Source: Saccharomycopsis crataegensis (taxonomy: Eukaryota > Ascomycota > Saccharomycetes > Ascoideales > Saccharomycopsidaceae). Taken from it: 64,000 nucleotides of DNA. Each line of letters starts with the position of its first letter. Position 1 is the stretch's first letter. The translations under genes were made by a program, and so were the position numbers. Location of the stretch: positions 893,001 through 957,000 of the forward strand of contig NW_027043822.1 in NCBI RefSeq assembly GCF_037102585.1. Reading direction: 5' to 3'. Below are positions 1-9,973 of this stretch, piece after piece. Below the pieces are notes generated by a model. It did not search any database, had not been told where the DNA came from, and worked only from the letters and a program-made list of their open reading frames with translations.

Positions 1-4
1 TTTT

Positions 5-1450
5 ATGGTATCAGTCTATTTGATCTCTTTATTTTACAAAGAGAAAAATCCCAAATCACTTCAATGGTGGAAGAAGCTGGGTACTCTGAATTTACCAACC
101 GACAATAATAAAGCAGATGAGAAAGAGGAATTGGCATTAAAAGTAGGGCAATTATTGCTCGGCAACATTATTTTGTCTTGCGTGGCATCGATTTTGGGCA
201 TCGGTTTCATGTCTTATATTTATACTGTTCGGAAAAAGTTCTTGCTTTCTTGGTATTTGGTTTCCATCATTTCTATTTTTGCAATTCTTGGGATTTCGAT
301 AGCGACTTACATCTGCTTTGTCCGCTCTGGAGACCATAAATATCCAAAATATTTGCAAATCTTGAAAAATTCCCAAAAATCTTCCAAGCTGCAAACCATT
401 TGTTTACATAGCTTGACCAAGATAAAATGCTTGTTTGCCGCGTCAGTCACTATTGCTTTTATTCTCCTCAATGGCGCTGTTTATTTCATGTTCAATATTG
501 CCAATTTCTGCCAATATTACGGCTTTGCTCAGCTATCAACTATCAACTCTGTCCCAGAAAGTGAGACTTATGCTGTCTATGTGTTGAAATATTTGATTAC
601 ATTTCATCAATATCCTCTCGATCCAGAATCATATGAAGGACCGCGAGAACAATTGGAGCTTTATTTCACTGATGTCTATGAACCAATTTTGGAAGCATTA
701 TTACCAATGGGGAAAGGTAAACCTTCAGCTATTGCGATTTTGATGTGCTTTGTGGCATTTATTTTATTGTTCAAACAGAGCTTGGATTATTCAAAACTTT
801 TGTATTTTTCTGAAAGACTTAGTGAATTAAATCAGAAATGCGTTACCAACATTACACCAGAGGAAAATAAGGATGTTGAACCAGTGGCAAGCGGAATCAG
901 TTCAAATGCCTCTGTTGAAGATACAGAAAAAGTTTCCACGGTCACAAAGCTTGTTATTCAACTTTCGGCGTTGGCATATTTCAACTTGTACTTCATTGCA
1001 GTGGTGCTCTTGATGTATGCCACATTTCCTCTTGATTATTGGACTACTAACTATTTTACACCCATGAAGGACGTCAATCCCACATTAATTGCTATTGGTG
1101 TTATTCACATCGCCTATATTGTTATCATGGCCGTTTTTCTAATCTCAGTGAGTTACTTGCGCAATAAGAACCATGAATCAGTAGATAAAAAAAGAACTCT
1201 CACAAAAATCATGGCTTTGTGGTTTGTTGGTAGTGGCATTATTTGGATTCCAATGATCTGCTATCAAGTTTACAGGGTTTTTAAAATATATACTACAGTA
1301 TACAGTACCAATATTGACAATCTTTTATTGTTTCCCCCAGTTTTTGCAGGTTTGATTGCTCAATTGGTCACATTCTTAGCTGTTATCGTCGGAGGTGGGA
1401 TATTATGGTGGAAAATAAAAAAGGAAGGTACGAAATACGAAGTGATGTGA
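5..1450 (+). CDS. Polytopic membrane protein, unknown function, possibly 5'-truncated by the window edge
   Basis: I do not recognise the family. The 481-residue frame is rich in long hydrophobic stretches, roughly at residues 50-72, 78-106, 141-165, 236-258, 318-342, 358-385, 401-423 and 440-470, so eight or so transmembrane helices. A soluble acidic/Ser-rich loop lies at about 280-315. The first Met is only four bases inside the window, the frame is open up to the edge, and the protein opens directly with a hydrophobic stretch. The true start may therefore lie further left and an N-terminal part may be missing. There is no signal-peptide pattern or catalytic motif that I can name. Downstream is about 1.1 kb without a gene. 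A plasma-membrane or organelle membrane protein is all that can be inferred. Confidence 0.75.
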   Translation: MVSVYLISLFYKEKNPKSLQWWKKLGTLNLPTDNNKADEKEELALKVGQLLLGNIILSCVASILGIGFMSYIYTVRKKFLLSWYLVSIISIFAILGISIATYICFVRSGDHKYPKYLQILKNSQKSSKLQTICLHSLTKIKCLFAASVTIAFILLNGAVYFMFNIANFCQYYGFAQLSTINSVPESETYAVYVLKYLITFHQYPLDPESYEGPREQLELYFTDVYEPILEALLPMGKGKPSAIAILMCFVAFILLFKQSLDYSKLLYFSERLSELNQKCVTNITPEENKDVEPVASGISSNASVEDTEKVSTVTKLVIQLSALAYFNLYFIAVVLLMYATFPLDYWTTNYFTPMKDVNPTLIAIGVIHIAYIVIMAVFLISVSYLRNKNHESVDKKRTLTKIMALWFVGSGIIWIPMICYQVYRVFKIYTTVYSTNIDNLLLFPPVFAGLIAQLVTFLAVIVGGGILWWKIKKEGTKYEVM

Positions 1451-2595
1451 ACAAAAAATCTTGCTCATGGATGGGCAAAGCTCTTTTTCTTTATTTTTTT
1501 ATTCTTCTTTCTCCTTTTCCATTCGTCTTTTGCCTTTGTGGCTCTTTACGCTTGAGAATCATCTTAATTCTGAAGCTAAACTAATATAATGCTAATTTTG
1601 TGTTTCATATGAATTTTCAAGGCTAATATAAAGTCTGCTGCTATTACTTAACACTCTCAAATATAACATTTCTCTTTTCAACTTCTTTAATATCACTTGC
1701 TGAGATAAGAATAATAATCACTGAAATATAATAATTGAAAGATTTAATCCTGTATATTTAAAATTGAACAAAAGATGAATACTAGCCAGTGAAAAGCTGT
1801 TCAAGTTTACAACATAACACACGATCATATCTTATATATTTCTTTTTTTTCTCTTTTTCCTAAATATCAGGAATATCAGTGACCCCACTTTACTTTGATT
1901 TTTGTAAAGGAAATGCTTCTGGCTGTTGTCAATACTGGATATCGATACTATTTACAGGCACGTTATGATCATATTTTGTCTACAAATCATATCAATACTC
2001 AGAAATGTACATTCACATGTATCTATCACCTAAAATTTTTGCGCTTCTCTGTTCTGATACTCCGATTTTATTCTCTTTTAATGTCTTTTAAGAATAATAA
2101 TAGGGCCAGCGAGAATTTTGCAAGATTTTAGCAGTAACTTTTAAAATTTACGGAAACTTTTTTCAATGGTCAGCGACATTTTTTGGGCAATTCTCACTAG
2201 TGAGAATCACTTGAAAAAAAAAATAAAAAATAAGCTTATTATTATTCAACAGTTCTAAAACATTACACAGAGTCTCTGACATAAGATACCTTCATCACTA
2301 TTACAAATAGCAATTGAAAACAGATTGAGTAACAATTTCTTTTCCCAGCTTATTGTTAAGGCTACATGGGTGTATCATAATATGAAACATATATTCGGTA
2401 ACAACCTTTTTTAGACTCTCGCCGGGTTACTACTCTATTTTTTTTTTCCTTCCCCTGAAAGACCCATCGATTAATCTCAAAAATGGGGTCTGGGACCCTG
2501 CGGATAGTTGCAATATAAAAAACGATGTTGCCGGCCTTTATGAATAACAAGTCTGGGGCCACGACAACCCCAATACAATAGATATACTTTTCAAG
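1451..2595. other. Intergenic region without recognisable gene
   Basis: About 1.1 kb of AT-rich sequence between two plus-strand genes. Short open stretches exist but start at non-ATG codons or have no coding character. The last 250 bases, with pyrimidine-rich tracts and a TATA-like stretch near 2512-2520, are the likely promoter of the next gene. Confidence 0.6.
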
Positions 2596-3069
2596 ATGCC
2601 ACCAAACTACGGTGAGGACGAAATGTCCCTATACGGGCGTTATATATACCCTATTTATCTTGATGATGATGATGATGATGGATCCGGCTGTACTGGTAGA
2701 TGTTTAACAGGGGTAGTTATTTCTCTGATTGTCTTTGGTATCATTATACTTCTTTGGATCTTGGCTCTCATAAACAGATTTTGTGTTCGTATTCCTGGCT
2801 GGGATGATTCTTTTGGTAGAGTTTTATGTTGGGGCCGTCTTAGGCGTCCAGAGAAGGCTAAAGGGTTTGCTCCTTTGAATGAACCTCAGTTCTCTCGCCA
2901 GGTGGACCCAATCCCAGTTTCCATGCCTCATAATGATCAATACCGTGAAGATATTCAACTTTCGGAGCCATACAGAGGATATAATGGTGGACCTGGTGGC
3001 GCCCCATATCCGCCAGAAAGTGAGAACCCATTTGAACCACATAATTCTAGACCACTCCATACTAATTAG
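2596..3069 (+). CDS. Small single-pass membrane protein, unknown
   Basis: A 157-residue protein starting at a clear ATG. It has a short Tyr-rich N-terminus, a run of six Asp at about residues 23-28, Cys residues flanking the membrane (near 32 and 36), one strong transmembrane helix at about 38-61, and a basic then Pro/Gly/Asn-rich tail. The tail contains NPF at about residues 143-145 (in SENPFEP), which fits EH-domain (endocytic adaptor) recognition if it is cytosolic. No signal peptide is seen, so the topology may be type III. The size and plan (short ectodomain, one helix, Pro-rich tail) resemble small yeast plasma-membrane or vacuolar sorting proteins, but I cannot assign orthology. Confidence 0.6.
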   Translation: MPPNYGEDEMSLYGRYIYPIYLDDDDDDGSGCTGRCLTGVVISLIVFGIIILLWILALINRFCVRIPGWDDSFGRVLCWGRLRRPEKAKGFAPLNEPQFSRQVDPIPVSMPHNDQYREDIQLSEPYRGYNGGPGGAPYPPESENPFEPHNSRPLHTN

Positions 3070-4866
3070 AATATGATGATTGGTTAGATGGTATGATTTT
3101 TGTTAGATTTAAATTAGAAATTATGGATTATAGTGTATGTTTGTTTGTTTTTTCCCTCCCCTTTTCATTTCCATTTTCGAATTTTTTTTTTAACTGTGCT
3201 GATTTATATTAATTTTTTTGTCTTTATTAATTCTTTGAAATATTTATTCAGTCATACAGGTTCTTATTTATGGGTATAATTTCATATTTTTATTCAATGA
3301 AAAACTACTATCTCCTTGGTGATGAGGTGTTTTTGCAGCTGATCCACACTGTCGGCACAATTGAAAGATCAGTAATCACATGATTACGTCAAAAACATTA
3401 ATTTCCCCAGGCGTCATTTTGCTAATAGAAGAAACAGCCTTTAAACATAAACTGTACCTCTACTTCCTACAAAATTTTGATTGATTGGGAACTTTCCAAG
3501 TTATGCTTTCTTTGTAGCTTCCAGGAAAAAAGTCCAGTCCGAATGAAGATTAACTAGATATTGAGATGACCTGATAACCTTGGATTAATAATGATGCTTT
3601 GTCAGGCCTAATATACCAAAAATCTAACTTGCTACAAGAATTAGAAATCTGAACATATTGGATTGCCCAATATTCAAATATTGCGTTTATTTAATGTGGT
3701 GTCACTCAAGTTAGTCAGCTGGGGCTTCTCAATATTAAAGGCTTCCAACTACGAGAAACAGATCATTATGCAAGAGCGAAACTCTCAGAAGGGGTAAAAA
3801 AATAGTAAGCTTAAAAATGCTTCCAAATGAAAAAAAAAAAAAAAATATTCTTTATTCAAAGCCAGAGAAGCATGGAACGAAAGTAATATCTCAAAATAGC
3901 TGGATAAGGGCCTGTTGCTAAGTTACTCGTAATATGTGGTTAATATAAACATTATGAAAGATTTTCATGCAACCTAATACCAAGTATCAAATATGTACCA
4001 GAGGTTGGATTGCATTAAATGTATTTTGAATAATTCGTTGTTCTGCTTCAACAATATTTATTATCATAATGGTATACTATTATATATATGATCTGGTAAA
4101 TATTGACCATCTCAACGGTATATCATGTAAGGATGTCACCCATAGTGGTGTACTGATTTTATGTGGAGGTTACGATCCCCTAGCAATAAAATTTTTGACA
4201 TGTCTATGAGCCGCCTCAATAGGGAGAAGATTTGGACGAAATGTGATTGATTAATAAACTAGAACTCTTGCCAATCAACGGGGAAATTAAAATTCTTTAT
4301 TAGGATTTCAAGTAGTAAAAACTACAAACTTTTCTGAGACGGAGATGAATGTTTGGATACAAAATTTTGTGGATTCGGGATCAGAAAGATGTCAAAGAAT
4401 TTACTATTCAATAATGTATTAGTTATTCAATTGATTCTTCCATATGCTTCGCTATTTTGATCTCATAGCTCTATATTTTTAGTAGAGTGATAGTTGCCTT
4501 GAGATACTTTAGAAGTACCTGCTTGATATTAGTTGCAACAGATGGTCTTATCTTGTAATTTCAACAACAATAAGAAATATAATGATGTATAAGGGCTATA
4601 ATGATCATGGAAATGTTGATAAGAAGGGCAAAGTACAAATAGATGACATTAAAAAGGTGGTGATGTTTACACATTAACAAAAGATTTTAAGCAGCCAAAA
4701 AAAAGAAAGAAAAAGAAAGAAAAAAGCACAAGCACATAATGAAAGAGAAGCCAAAAATATCAACTAAATGCAATTGATGGCTCATATTCCTCTGAATTAG
4801 CGGAAGTCACGGCGAGTGAATTATGCTTAAGCTCAGATTAAAAGAAGCAAAATGTATTTTCCTTTT

Positions 4867-4927
4867 CTTTCTTAGCTTGCTATAAAGATACAAGTTTACA
4901 TAAGTAGTAGCAAGCTAAAAAAGAAAG
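4867..4927. repeat. Inverted repeat (hairpin-forming)
   Basis: CTTTCTTAGCTTGCTA at 4867-4882 is mirrored by TAGCAAGCTA at 4908-4917, followed by an A-run and GAAAG at 4923-4927. The core stem is 10 bp perfect (TAGCTTGCTA/TAGCAAGCTA), extended by the pyrimidine/purine flanks with a short insertion. The loop is about 25 bases. No gene is linked to it. Confidence 0.6.
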
Positions 4928-5645
4928 AAGGGAGCAGTGTAGGTTGTTAGTTATATAAAAATGGATTTTTATTTTTATTTCCCCTATACTTTCATCAATT
5001 AATAAATGACGACGTTATGCAAAAACATTCCAAAAAGACTGCTTTATTATATAATTATAGGAATTTTTATGAGGATTAATAATGACTGTTAATTTCTCTG
5101 AGCCATTCAATCTATTCTTTTTTCTCTTAGCATATTGCTTTCCATGTTTGGCTGTATTTCATGAGAGTAATAAGGTGTTTGATATAGTAAAACCACTTGC
5201 CAGTATTGGGACACATACCACTAGAGAGGTGCGCACCACGCTAGTGGTCGCATATTGGCCACTGGCGTAACTGCACACAGCCTGTCTACTTTACGGCGTT
5301 CTTGAACGATATAGATTGCACCGATAGGTCAAGACGAACTAATTTGCACATGGGATGGGAAATTTCTAATATAAAGAAACCTCATTTAAGGATCTTGGGA
5401 GCTTGCAGTCTATAACAGTAGTAGAGTAAGAGGCAGGCTAGATAAAGTGAAGATTATCCGACCACTCAATCGGCCAATAAATGAATACTTCGCTTGTTCC
5501 TGTTAATGAGGTATCAAACTATACTCAGTGGTCTGATCATTCTAATGCCTGATGCTTATAGTATGGGTTAACAAATTATATATTTTATTTGGAATAATAA
5601 TAACATTAATTTAGCATGTTGATGATAGTTAGTGTTCACCGGATT

Positions 5646-5686
5646 GGTGATCACCGAATTGATGATTACTAGTAGAAATCTACTAG
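5646..5686. repeat. Clustered short palindromes
   Basis: GGTGATCACC at 5646-5655 is a perfect 10-bp palindrome. CTAGTAGA at 5669-5676 and TCTACTAG at 5679-5686 form an 8-bp inverted repeat with a two-base loop. Confidence 0.6.
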
Positions 5687-5890
5687 TAGAGTTATCTTGA
5701 GACATGGGGAAGCAATAGTAAATATATATATGTATATATATCTATATAGCTACAGCCCCAGCTTAACGAGTAGATGGTTTCTGTACCTTTCATTCAAGAT
5801 TACGATTGGTTGACATCAAATTGATGTTCTTAGCTGTTTAGCTCAATCCGAATCGGATTTATTGTACCACCTCCTCCTATCAATGGTGTG

Positions 5891-5910
5891 ATATTATGCT
5901 AGCATAATAT
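5891..5910. repeat. Perfect 20-bp palindrome
   Basis: ATATTATGCT at 5891-5900 is followed directly by its exact reverse complement at 5901-5910. It lies in the gene-poor gap. A binding site for a dimeric protein or a cruciform-prone spot are both possible; nothing in the surroundings decides. Confidence 0.75.
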
Positions 5911-6249
5911 AGCTGTACTAAATCCATGTAAATAAATTCTCCTCAATTTATGAACATTCTAAGCAATAACTATATTTTAGTCTTTATAGCTAGTGTAGAA
6001 CATATGTCTAAGAGCCGTGTATTTAGTACTGACAATAATAGTAGATTAAAGCGCATGATGCTTACGACTATGGATTGCATTATGCCAATTTTTCTATGAC
6101 CCGATTAAATAAGAATTTTCATTCGTCCTCGACTCATTTCTTCTTTTTACGATTATCGTTTTGGTAGCTTATATGCTCTGCATACGTGAAATATAAGGAA
6201 AGTTTGCGAGCTTTTGGCAAATTCTAAGAAAAGAAAGTACTTTAGGAGA

Positions 6250-6516
6250 ATGATAGGTGCAATATGGTTGGCAGTTGTATTCGAACTAATAATTATCCTT
6301 GCACGCATTTTGGTGGACGTGCAGTCGGACTTTCTAGAAGTGACGCCATATACAAAGGTATTTACATTCGTATATGAAAAGGGAGTTTCGTACTTTTTTT
6401 TGTTCCCTTTTTTGTGTGTGCCCGCAAGCTATCTTGGCAGATGGAAGTTGCCAATTTTTAGGCATGCAGAAAAATTAGAATTTGGGATTGTCCCCAGATC
6501 TCGGCCTCCAAAATGA
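6250..6516 (+). CDS. Small ORF or gene remnant with two hydrophobic segments
   Basis: From the first ATG the frame gives 88 residues. Hydrophobic segments lie at about 1-22 and 43-58, and the tail is basic and Pro-rich. The frame is open further upstream to 6190 without any ATG, and the upstream residues are strongly basic (KKRKYFRR). So this could be the 3' end of a broken gene or a second exon as well as a small membrane protein. I do not recognise it. It ends 219 bases before the secreted-protein gene on the same strand. Confidence 0.3.
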   Translation: MIGAIWLAVVFELIIILARILVDVQSDFLEVTPYTKVFTFVYEKGVSYFFLFPFLCVPASYLGRWKLPIFRHAEKLEFGIVPRSRPPK

Positions 6517-6735
6517 CAAGAAAAATAGCTTCCCAAAACAACACACTTAATTATCTCCGTCGTGCTTATACATTAAACAGCATGAACTCAATCAAAGCTT
6601 CCTACTTTCACAATAGAAAAAAAGGAGAAAATTTAGCAATATAAATCGTCCATCTTCCCTATATTTTCCGCTACCTACTAATGCATGTTCACTCTCAATA
6701 CTACTTTTTATTTATTCTGACAGTCGTCTTCAATC

Positions 6736-7818
6736 ATGAAATTATTTAATGCCATCGTGGCTCTTGCATTAGCCTCAAAATTCACAACTGCTGCTTACTT
6801 AGCATATTCTCCAATAGAGGTTGTGGCTCCAGTGAAAAGACACATTGTCAGTCCTTACAATATAACAAACTCAACTGTCTTTGGCACTAAGGGGTCATCT
6901 GGTAGTTTTAGTTCCTCCACAAGCTCTTCCGCGGGTTCTTCTGTTACAGTATCATCAGCTTCATCTTCGAAGTCAGATTCCTGCTTTCCTAGCAATGAGA
7001 ATGAAAAACTTGAAGCTTTCACCTTTGTCAAAAAATTCTGGACATCCTTCATTAACCCTACTGATGATGCAGAAGCCTTGAAAATCAACTCTACTTACTT
7101 TACTGAAGATTGTAAAGGGAGAGTGAGTTTGACTCGTGATTTCGAAGGTGATGAATTGAACACCGAATACATCTTTGGTTTGTTTAGTAACGTTTTTGAA
7201 GTGAAATTCAGAATGGTCGGGATCCCTCTCAATTACACAATGTTAAACTTTTTGTATGACGACATGAAGGCCATTAGTTCGGTTAATGTTGAGTTCTACA
7301 TTCCTCAGGCTGATTTTTATATTCCAATACAGATTGACTTGTGGTTCGTCCTTGTCAAGACCAACGGGTACTTACAAATCGCGGAGTACGATGGGATTTT
7401 CAGAAACTTCGACAGAGCTTATGAAGAAACTAACGCTTATGTCCAAGAATTGATTGGTGAAGAATATGGCTCCCTATATCCAAATAAAACATCTCTTGAA
7501 ATTTACACTGGCTTGGCCATCGAATCGATTTGTGAAGTTCATCAAGAGTACTGTCTTGGGGAAAACCAACAATATTCTAGCTATGAGACATGTGTGGCCT
7601 TCTTGTCTACTGTGAGACTCGGTCAAGGTTTCGAAGGTGGTAGAGACACCATTTTCTGTCGTAACTTGCATCAAGTCATGTTGCCTTTCAGACCAGCTGT
7701 TCACTGTCCACACATTGGTCCAACTGGTGGAGATATGTGTACTGACACTGATACCAGCTACAACGAGATCGTCGATACCTACAGCACTTACTTTGATCCA
7801 TTGTTCATTAGTATTTAA
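6736..7818 (+). CDS. Secreted Cys-containing protein with pro-region, unknown function
   Basis: A 360-residue protein with a classic signal peptide (residues 1-19, K then a hydrophobic core, TTAA cleavage area). A dibasic K34-R35 fits Kex2 processing, followed by a Ser-rich linker (about 53-80) likely to be O-mannosylated. The rest is a soluble domain of about 275 residues with scattered N-glycosylation sequons. The first part of that domain, with its alternating short strands and 'FEVKFRMVGIPLNYT' stretch, is compatible with an NTF2/SnoaL-like fold. The last 100 residues carry many Cys and the motif HCPHIGPTGG, which I associate from memory with an uncharacterised family of secreted fungal proteins; this is not checked. 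An extracellular or wall protein is the safe inference. No GPI signal is seen at the C-terminus. Confidence 0.75.
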   Translation: MKLFNAIVALALASKFTTAAYLAYSPIEVVAPVKRHIVSPYNITNSTVFGTKGSSGSFSSSTSSSAGSSVTVSSASSSKSDSCFPSNENEKLEAFTFVKKFWTSFINPTDDAEALKINSTYFTEDCKGRVSLTRDFEGDELNTEYIFGLFSNVFEVKFRMVGIPLNYTMLNFLYDDMKAISSVNVEFYIPQADFYIPIQIDLWFVLVKTNGYLQIAEYDGIFRNFDRAYEETNAYVQELIGEEYGSLYPNKTSLEIYTGLAIESICEVHQEYCLGENQQYSSYETCVAFLSTVRLGQGFEGGRDTIFCRNLHQVMLPFRPAVHCPHIGPTGGDMCTDTDTSYNEIVDTYSTYFDPLFISI

Positions 7819-8639
7819 TTTGAAATGTTTTCTAATTGAATTTTTCTATTTCTTGATCTCCCTCATTTTATTTTCAAAAAGAATCTCTGATTCAGCATTC
7901 TTCTTTCCTTTTCTACAACTTTCTCATACCCAAAATGATTTTTTCAACGAATTATTCCCTGTCTTCTCTGCTTATATGATGCCAATATTCTACAGTTCTG
8001 AATTTTAATATCTAATAAACTCAATAATATCATCTATGAATACAACCACCTCGGTTGAAATTATTAGTTAAGTTTAAGTAAATGAGCATTCAGGTACAAG
8101 TTGCAGTGCAAAGTGTTAATTAAACCACGCATGTGAATTTCTAAAGAATAGTATAAATCGTGATAAACAACAAGAAAATGCAAAATGTTAAAACTGAAGA
8201 TAATTTCTACTTATTAAAAATACAAAGTAATAAATAAAATCATCAAAAAAAATTCACTACTATTGATACTTTACACTAACAGTCATACTGAAACCTGACA
8301 CATTATCATCTAGTATTTATAATTAAACATGCTTGCAATGGAGTTTTACCTTAACGAATTAATTTACATTCTTGTATTTTAGTTCATTGGCACCGCGGTT
8401 AACCCATGTAAGTCTGCGTCACGGTTGGTTATTCCGTAAAAAACGGATTCCAGAAATTGATCATATCATTAACGTCTCTTTTCCACAACATGAGCAAGCT
8501 ATAATAATGTTATAAATGTACTAAAAATTTAGGCCTTCCAATTGGAAGTTAACTTTATTGAAACTTATTCTCGATAAAATGACCACTGTCATTGAGAAAT
8601 GCCACATTGAGGGTGTTTCCTCGTCTACTTAGTTGAGCC
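7819..8639. other. Intergenic region, nothing recognised
   Basis: AT-rich sequence downstream of the secreted-protein gene. Frames open in part of it are continuations of shadows of that gene. No repeat or RNA gene is visible. Confidence 0.5.
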
Positions 8640-9290
8640 TTGAGAGATCATTTCTCACAATATTCAATGTGTCTCTTCTAATTGATTTAACCTTGAAAAC
8701 GCACCATTAAAATTCGTTATTTTGTTTTGTTGACAAAAAGGATTTTCAAACTTCAAAACCCGAAACTTGGGAAGCGAATTGATATTCTTAGACGATGATA
8801 AATCATTCAGATTCAAATTGAAAACATTACAGCTACTTTGCGGCAATGTCAAGGACTCCAAGTTTGTAAGAAATTCTAAAGAACCAAGTGTATTCCGCCC
8901 CGTAACCGTCAAACTCTTTAAATCTTCCAAAGTTCATTATTGATCTGATTATAGATCTGCTCCAGTGAGGTCCTGGTTTCCGCGTCACTGAAATTCAATA
9001 AAATCCTTAAAAATATCTCGTGAGGAAGGAAACCCAACTGAAAGACACCAGAGTTTCCCGATAATTTAGAGATCTTTCGACGCTTTTAACTCATGTTTTA
9101 CCGTGCTAAACCACCAATACACTTTTTTTTTGTAGCCATCGCTAATATTGTTTTCTCCACTTCCAATGTGTAATTATTCTTAAACCAGACGAGAGTTTGA
9201 CAGATTTTTTCCATCCAATTTTCTAGGTGCGGATCATACCTACAAAATTCTTCTATACTGTGCGATGTAAGTCATTAATTGTCACAAACT
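8640..9290 (-). pseudogene. Decayed F-box / leucine-rich-repeat protein gene
   Basis: Read on the minus strand, an F-box signature (LPHEIFLRILLNFSDAETR, near 9030-8970) is followed by a segment with LRR-like spacing of Leu (LKSLTVTG, LEFLTNLESLTL, LNLNDLSS; 8930-8664). Upstream of the F-box, around 9260-9130, is a coherent stretch 'ENWMEKICQTLVWFKNNYTL'. These pieces lie in different frames: one shift falls near 8930, where F-box and LRR parts meet, another lies upstream near 9120-9080, and a stop sits two codons after a candidate ATG close to 9090. The order F-box then LRR is that of SCF substrate adaptors. Intact members would bind Skp1 through the F-box. The assignment rests on motif order and is not backed by a search. 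Confidence 0.55.
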
Positions 9291-9973
9291 AGCATAAATG
9301 GCACCTCAAATGAAGGAACGCGAATCAGAACTTTTGAAAAAGATTAATTGACCATTGAGATGTTTGCTAGCAATCGTAGAGAACAAAAAAAATAAAATGA
9401 AACGAAGTTTGCTTTTCATTAGGCAGTTCCTAAGTCAAGATATTAGTGAGTTGCGTTTCATTAGTACATAATGATTAAAAAAACCATCTAAGAACTTTTT
9501 TTTTTTTTGTTTTTACCTCGAAATATTCTTGGTTCTCTTTCACAATTCAAAAAATGAAAATTTTTACTTGAATTTATAAAGTGTTGTCTAATGAATCACC
9601 TACTCAATCTGACAGCACAAGTGCTTTTTTTCATTGTATCACCTGCTAGGTATTATTATAATGTATCAAAGAATATGGATTCTTATCATAATTTTATTCC
9701 CTTTCATAACTGTACATACACCAATACGTAATCAATCCCAGTCAATAATATAGTATTATGCTCCAGCTTCAAAAGATTATGAATGTGAATATGTATTTTT
9801 TTTTCTTTCAGAAAGAATATAAATGAAAACAGAAATGAAAACCAAGTCATAAATAAACAGATCAACTAAATAGAGGATAAATTAAAAAGAAAAAAAAGAA
9901 AAAACTTCCAACCACAACTAAAATAAAGCAAACTATTAGAAAAATGAAGAAAACCCAATGTTTAAACAAAAAC
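9291..9973. other. Intergenic region and PCK1 3' flank
   Basis: AT-rich DNA with poly-A/T tracts. The part next to 9974 is the probable 3' untranslated and polyadenylation region of the minus-strand PCK1 gene. No gene seen. Confidence 0.5.

Larger units (their letters stand above)
3070..6249. other. 3.2-kb gene-poor region with palindromes
   Basis: No convincing coding region. The stretch holds an inverted repeat at 4867-4927, the palindrome group at 5646-5686, a perfect 20-bp palindrome at 5891-5910, and an AT-dinucleotide tract near 5720-5750. A 62-codon open stretch at 5082-5270 has no recognisable features. The region looks like decayed sequence. Confidence 0.5.

Noticed and set aside
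5614-6000. Possible LTR relic starting TGTTGATGATAG
   Set aside because: Only the first few bases resemble a yeast LTR start; no matching end or target duplication was found.
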